DNA of 64,000 nt, from NCBI GenBank assembly GCA_023078555.1, contig CM041196.1, positions 7,823,985-7,887,984 of the forward strand, in the 5' to 3' direction. The notes beneath the pieces are model-generated. The model was not told where the DNA came from and searched no databases. It worked only from the letters and a program-made list of their open reading frames with translations. This document shows, in pieces, positions 60,537 through 64,000 of the stretch (its first letter is position 1; every line of letters starts with the position of its first letter). Position numbers and translations under genes: made by a program. The DNA is from Ulva prolifera. Lineage: Eukaryota > Chlorophyta > Ulvophyceae > Ulvales > Ulvaceae.

Positions 60537-62296
60537 ATGACGATGTGTATCACGGCAGGCCCATCGAAGAATCACTCCAGCGAAGCCGTGCGAGGTTCCC
60601 AATTCGAGAGTGATGGCGATGCCAGCACACAGGCAGCAATTCCTAATGATCAGTGGGAAGCTTCATGTGGATCGGGATCGATCAATGCTCCCAAAGAGAT
60701 GCAATTTGCACCGATGACCCGGTCACGCCAGCGGCGACAGCAGGTACAGTCCACGCAGCCAAGAAAAAAAATATTTGTTTACATTCCCAATGTATATTAG
60801 TCCTTTTTTAGGACGCTTTGTTGCGGTTGGGATTATTGGCCCGACGGTCCTTCGACAGTCGCGTGATAGTCGATTTATCAATTTCTGCTCTCACGCCCGT
60901 ATTAGGCTCGTTGAAGGGCCGCAGCTGCAATATTGCAGAGCCTCATGGCGCTGTGATGTCTATCGGGTATTAAATAGGAAAGTCCGTGCAGTATCGTACC
61001 GCAGATGTCGACATACTCTGCTTTGCTTTCCTTGCCCGCACGCTTCTCTCACAGCATGTGAGCTTGTCTGAGGATCGCTCGAAGTCAAGCTTCGTGATTT
61101 TTTGTCTGGCTTGGGCCTCCGCTTCGATGCCTTGCAAAAGATACGTCGTCCGGGAGTATCTACGACATCGTGCTTCGTCACTGGCGCACGTGAGGCAAAA
61201 CTTTGGATCCGCGAGGATCGGTGGTGGCACTGTCCAACATTTAATTCGTTGTACCTGGATGCTATGTCCATCAGGTCTAGACACTTGTGGTCGGCTGTTG
61301 GTGATTCGCAGTGCCCCGACTGTCGACACTGCCGTACACCACTGCCCATCTGCGGCTCCTGTCTATGCCATCCATATTACCCGAGCTGCGCAGGGCTCTC
61401 GAGGGTATTTTTGTTCAGTTCAGCTGATGTTCAATGCATGTTCACTGCCTAGGATGGCACCCTTCGTACCGTAGTGTCGCAACCCTTGTGTGAGGCTGTC
61501 AAGCTGTCGAGTTCAAACCTGCACGCACACTCCTTGTGGACTTGAGGCTTTCATATATTGCGCTTATCATTGCTTGCAGGCCGAACAGAACACTGAAGCA
61601 GAGGCACAGCCCAACCTCTCAAATGTCATGCAACAGCCGGCGCCTTCATGGAGTAGCATGCTCTTCATGCCATCCGGCAGCTGTTCAACCCCAGCGGCTG
61701 GTTTCAAGGCGTCAGCAACATCGCCGTCGGCTTCACTACCATATCCACCCATGACGTTTCCTTCAAGCTTGACACCCCCAAAACCCGATGCAAATGGCTC
61801 AGCATTGGGTATCCCTGTTCCAATCCCAGCTCGCAACACCTCAGCCTGCACTCTGCCCCCAATGCCCGCTGTGTCACCAGCCGTATCGGCTGGCGGTCGG
61901 AAGTCTGCACCCCAGTACCGTAAAGTCTATGTGCCAAGCACTGTCATTCATAATGGCGTCGCTCAGCAGATGCTGGTTCCGATGATGTGTATGGTGGCTC
62001 CGATGAAGCAGCTGCCCCTCAACGAACAAGCACCTGTGACCAAGTTGTCTGGCAGGCTTCCTCCTTTACCAGTCAAAAGAAAGTCTGCCAGTGGATTGCA
62101 TCAAGATATCAATGACAGGAAGCGAGCCTGTCCTAGTTCTCCTTGTGCTTCACCTGATGCGGACAGTCCGAAGCAGGCACATTATCGAACGCGTGCGTCC
62201 AGCAAGGGCAGTCCTGATGAAACTGGCAACCCGGATTGGACATGTGATACAGGAGCACTAAGCTTGTTGGCAGATGCTGCGTTGATGGACTTGTGA
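60537..62296 (+). CDS. Unassigned Ser/Pro-rich protein, two exons, about 307 residues
   Basis: Exon 1 (60537-60743, 69 codons, MTMCITAGPSKNHSSEAV ... RSRQRRQQ) ends at CAG|GTACAG. A phase-0 intron of 836 bp leads to AG|GCC at 61580, and exon 2 runs to the stop at 62296. I do not recognise the family. The chain is rich in Ser, Pro and Ala (PSWSSMLFMPSGSCSTPAAG; PYPPMTFPSSLTPPKPDANG), has a more ordered-looking block RKVYVPSTVIHNGVAQQMLV (about residues 182-201), then basic stretches (PVKRKSASG; DRKRACPSS) that could be nuclear-localisation signals, and an acidic/hydrophobic end (SLLADAALMDL) that resembles a short activation motif. A nuclear regulator is a guess. The long intron contains another open segment (about 61140-61275) whose phase does not fit this transcript. 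Confidence 0.55.
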
Positions 62297-64000
62297 TTGT
62301 CTCTCCCTGAATGTCAAGGCATCGATGCTACGTCATTGGATTCCATGTGGTTGGCTGTCACATAGTGCATAGTGTGGTTCTTGCATACCAGTTGTGCAGT
62401 CGTGTGTGCGCAGAGTGTGTAGAGATTGTGCGTGCAGTAGTCGCTGTGTGATTCAAGCATAGGGTGTGTTGTGGCTGAAACCTCGTTTATTAGTGTGCTG
62501 TCCTGGACCGTATCTTGTGAAAGCGTCCCAAGAATGTACTGGTCCCAGTTTTCCATATCTGGCAATTCGTGCTCTGGTGTCGAGTGCATTTTTTGAAGCT
62601 TCTCATCAAGTAGTTATGCACTGTATCATTGCTGATGTAGGAAGGTCGATGACGTGAAAATCCAGTGGGGCTGTGTGGTGTTGCGTGTATGATGACGGGT
62701 GGTTCTTATTTGTGAAGCTTGGCTGGCACCAGTGAGGTATTGGCAAGGTTGGCTACATGTTTCAAATCTTGAAGTACATGTACCTTTCAAAACCCACGGA
62801 TAGAAATATGTTGTGACACATTGACTGTGTAGGGCAAATTCATGAGTAGTGTCATTGTTTGTTGGTTGAGGCAACATGGCAGTCATGGTGGCTATCATGG
62901 TGCATGGGCATGTAAATGCAGCAGCCACCCTGGACTTGGATGTTGTACGTTCTATCTGTGAAAGACAAACCGTAGCATGTCCCTTAGATGCACAGGCGCT
63001 CCCCAAGCGGATCTAATCATGCATGTACATAGGCATGCGCTGGAATGTACATGTCGTGCCAGTTGACTGCATACCATGTTGTGGGCATCCGATATGATTT
63101 GAGGCGGCGTTTACGTTCACAGGTGAAAGCGCAAGTCACATTTCATTAGGCATGCTCCACACCGCGACGCTGGTTGTATGTGACATCAAAAATTCCATCT
63201 CACTATGCCTGGATCGTTACACCTGAACTAGAAAATGTCACACTGGTTCGCTACCACCCCCTCCCCCCTAAAACTGGACACATTTATTCCAATACATTGA
63301 GATGCGGATTCAACAACATTGTACAATGACAAATGCTTAATCCATGGCAGAAATATGACATGCTTGTCTGTTGGCATGTAAAGACACACGTGGAAGCGTG
63401 GGCGACTATCCACCGCGTGGGCGACTGTCGCGGTGCATGTGCGACACGCATAGTATGTCTGAACAGGTTTCCACTGGTTTCATTGTAAGCAAAGGCAAAA
63501 GCACCGGAATGTATAACATCTGCAATGCAATTGAATCATGCCCTGTGGCTGTGTGAATGTCATAGAGCTGCGATTTACGGCGCCAGCACACAGGCTACCA
63601 CCACGGCCTGATTTTGTTGAGGCTGACGCCTGAAAACGGTGGTCATGGTCTGTAATCTATGCACATTAACATGCCATGGAATCAGAGCTGTCTGGCTCAA
63701 ATGCCACAGTGGTGTGCTCGGGTGTGCTGTGAGAATGCCGCAGATATGCCGAATCGTGTGCCAGCAGAGATATGGACTACCTCCAAGCACTCACCGTGGA
63801 GCAGCTGAAGGTATTGGTCATGGTCCCTGGCATATGCAGATGAACTTTTGAGATCCAAAACATGGACACAAAACAGTTTCTTGGGAGGTACACAACTATG
63901 GGCTTACTCAATCTGAGGTGCATCACTTGCACCAATGCTTGCTGGTCAAGTTGAAGCTCAGCAGCTCCGGCTCTGCCTTGATTCAAGAGCGGCGCAACGA
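62297..64000. other. Terminal 1.7 kb, no gene seen
   Basis: Only short frames on both strands, no domain, no TIR-like sequence and no tRNA-like fold that I can see. A C-rich run lies near 63256-63269. It may be intergenic or an outer part of a gene beyond the window. Confidence 0.5.

Noticed and set aside
60986..61474. Overlapping open frames in the long intron of the Ser/Pro-rich gene
   Set aside because: One segment (about 61140-61275) ends at a possible donor, but the phase does not fit either neighbouring exon, so I left it out of the gene.

Overview
This window reads as nuclear DNA of a green alga (Viridiplantae), not of a bacterium. Almost every recognisable gene is split by short GT-AG introns (many about 70-150 bp). 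The gene set includes a plant-type SnRK1/AMPK alpha kinase with UBA and KA1 regions, several proteins of plastid type with transit-peptide-like N-termini, and cytosolic or secretory eukaryotic genes. An alpha-tubulin acetyltransferase suggests the organism builds, or descends from cells that built, acetylated microtubules or cilia. The species cannot be fixed from the sequence.

Layout. 0.4-3.7 kb: rhodanese-like thylakoid protein of the TROL/STR4 type (-). 4.7-7.0 kb: SnRK1 alpha (+). 7.2-10.2 kb: cytosolic aspartyl-tRNA synthetase (-). 10.7-12.9 kb: kanadaptin-like FHA protein (+). 14.1-15.8 kb: a non-autonomous Mutator-like (MULE) element. 16.8-18.1 kb: bicupin (+). 18.1-20.2 kb: exons I cannot assign. 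20.2-22.5 kb: ERGIC3-like ER-Golgi protein (+). 22.7-24.4 kb: pfkB sugar kinase (-), divergent from IspD of the MEP isoprenoid pathway at 25.0-26.6 kb (+). 26.8-28.1 kb: carbohydrate sulfotransferase (-), divergent from MurE at 28.7-32.7 kb (+). 33.1-34.8 kb: probable lumenal TPR protein (+). 35.6-36.6 kb: nucleotide-sugar-type transporter (-). 37.5-37.9 kb: small RING protein (+). 39.2-41.6 kb: THOC5-like mRNA-export factor (-), divergent from proteasome beta5 at 42.0-43.0 kb (+). 44.8-45.7 kb: tubulin acetyltransferase (+). 47.6-49.3 kb: PPR protein (-). 50.3-51.6 kb: DHRS12-like SDR (+). 52.0-52.7 kb: DUF2439 protein (-). 52.8-55.5 kb: an unassigned membrane-protein-like gene (-). 56.1-60.0 kb: a complete MULE. 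60.5-62.3 kb: an unassigned Ser/Pro-rich protein (+). The last 1.7 kb shows nothing I can support.

The most notable system is the pair of MULE elements. The 3,933-bp copy at 56,104-60,036 has 111-bp terminal inverted repeats, a perfect 8-bp target-site duplication (CGCGTATG) and a five-exon transposase frame that adds up to exactly 999 codons, so it looks intact and recent. The 1,679-bp copy at 14,125-15,803 belongs to a sister subfamily. It has its own 8-bp duplication (GTGACGAT) and 104-bp TIRs, but has lost the catalytic and SWIM regions by one internal deletion. It keeps the zinc/DNA-binding N-terminal region as an open, spliced frame.

Several other genes bear on plastid biology. The TROL-type rhodanese has Asp in place of the catalytic Cys. 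MurE keeps the DNPR motif associated with meso-diaminopimelate. IspD, a cyanobacterial-type pfkB kinase and a twin-arginine lumenal TPR protein are also present. Many neighbours are divergent pairs separated by 380-990 bp, which places shared promoter regions between them.
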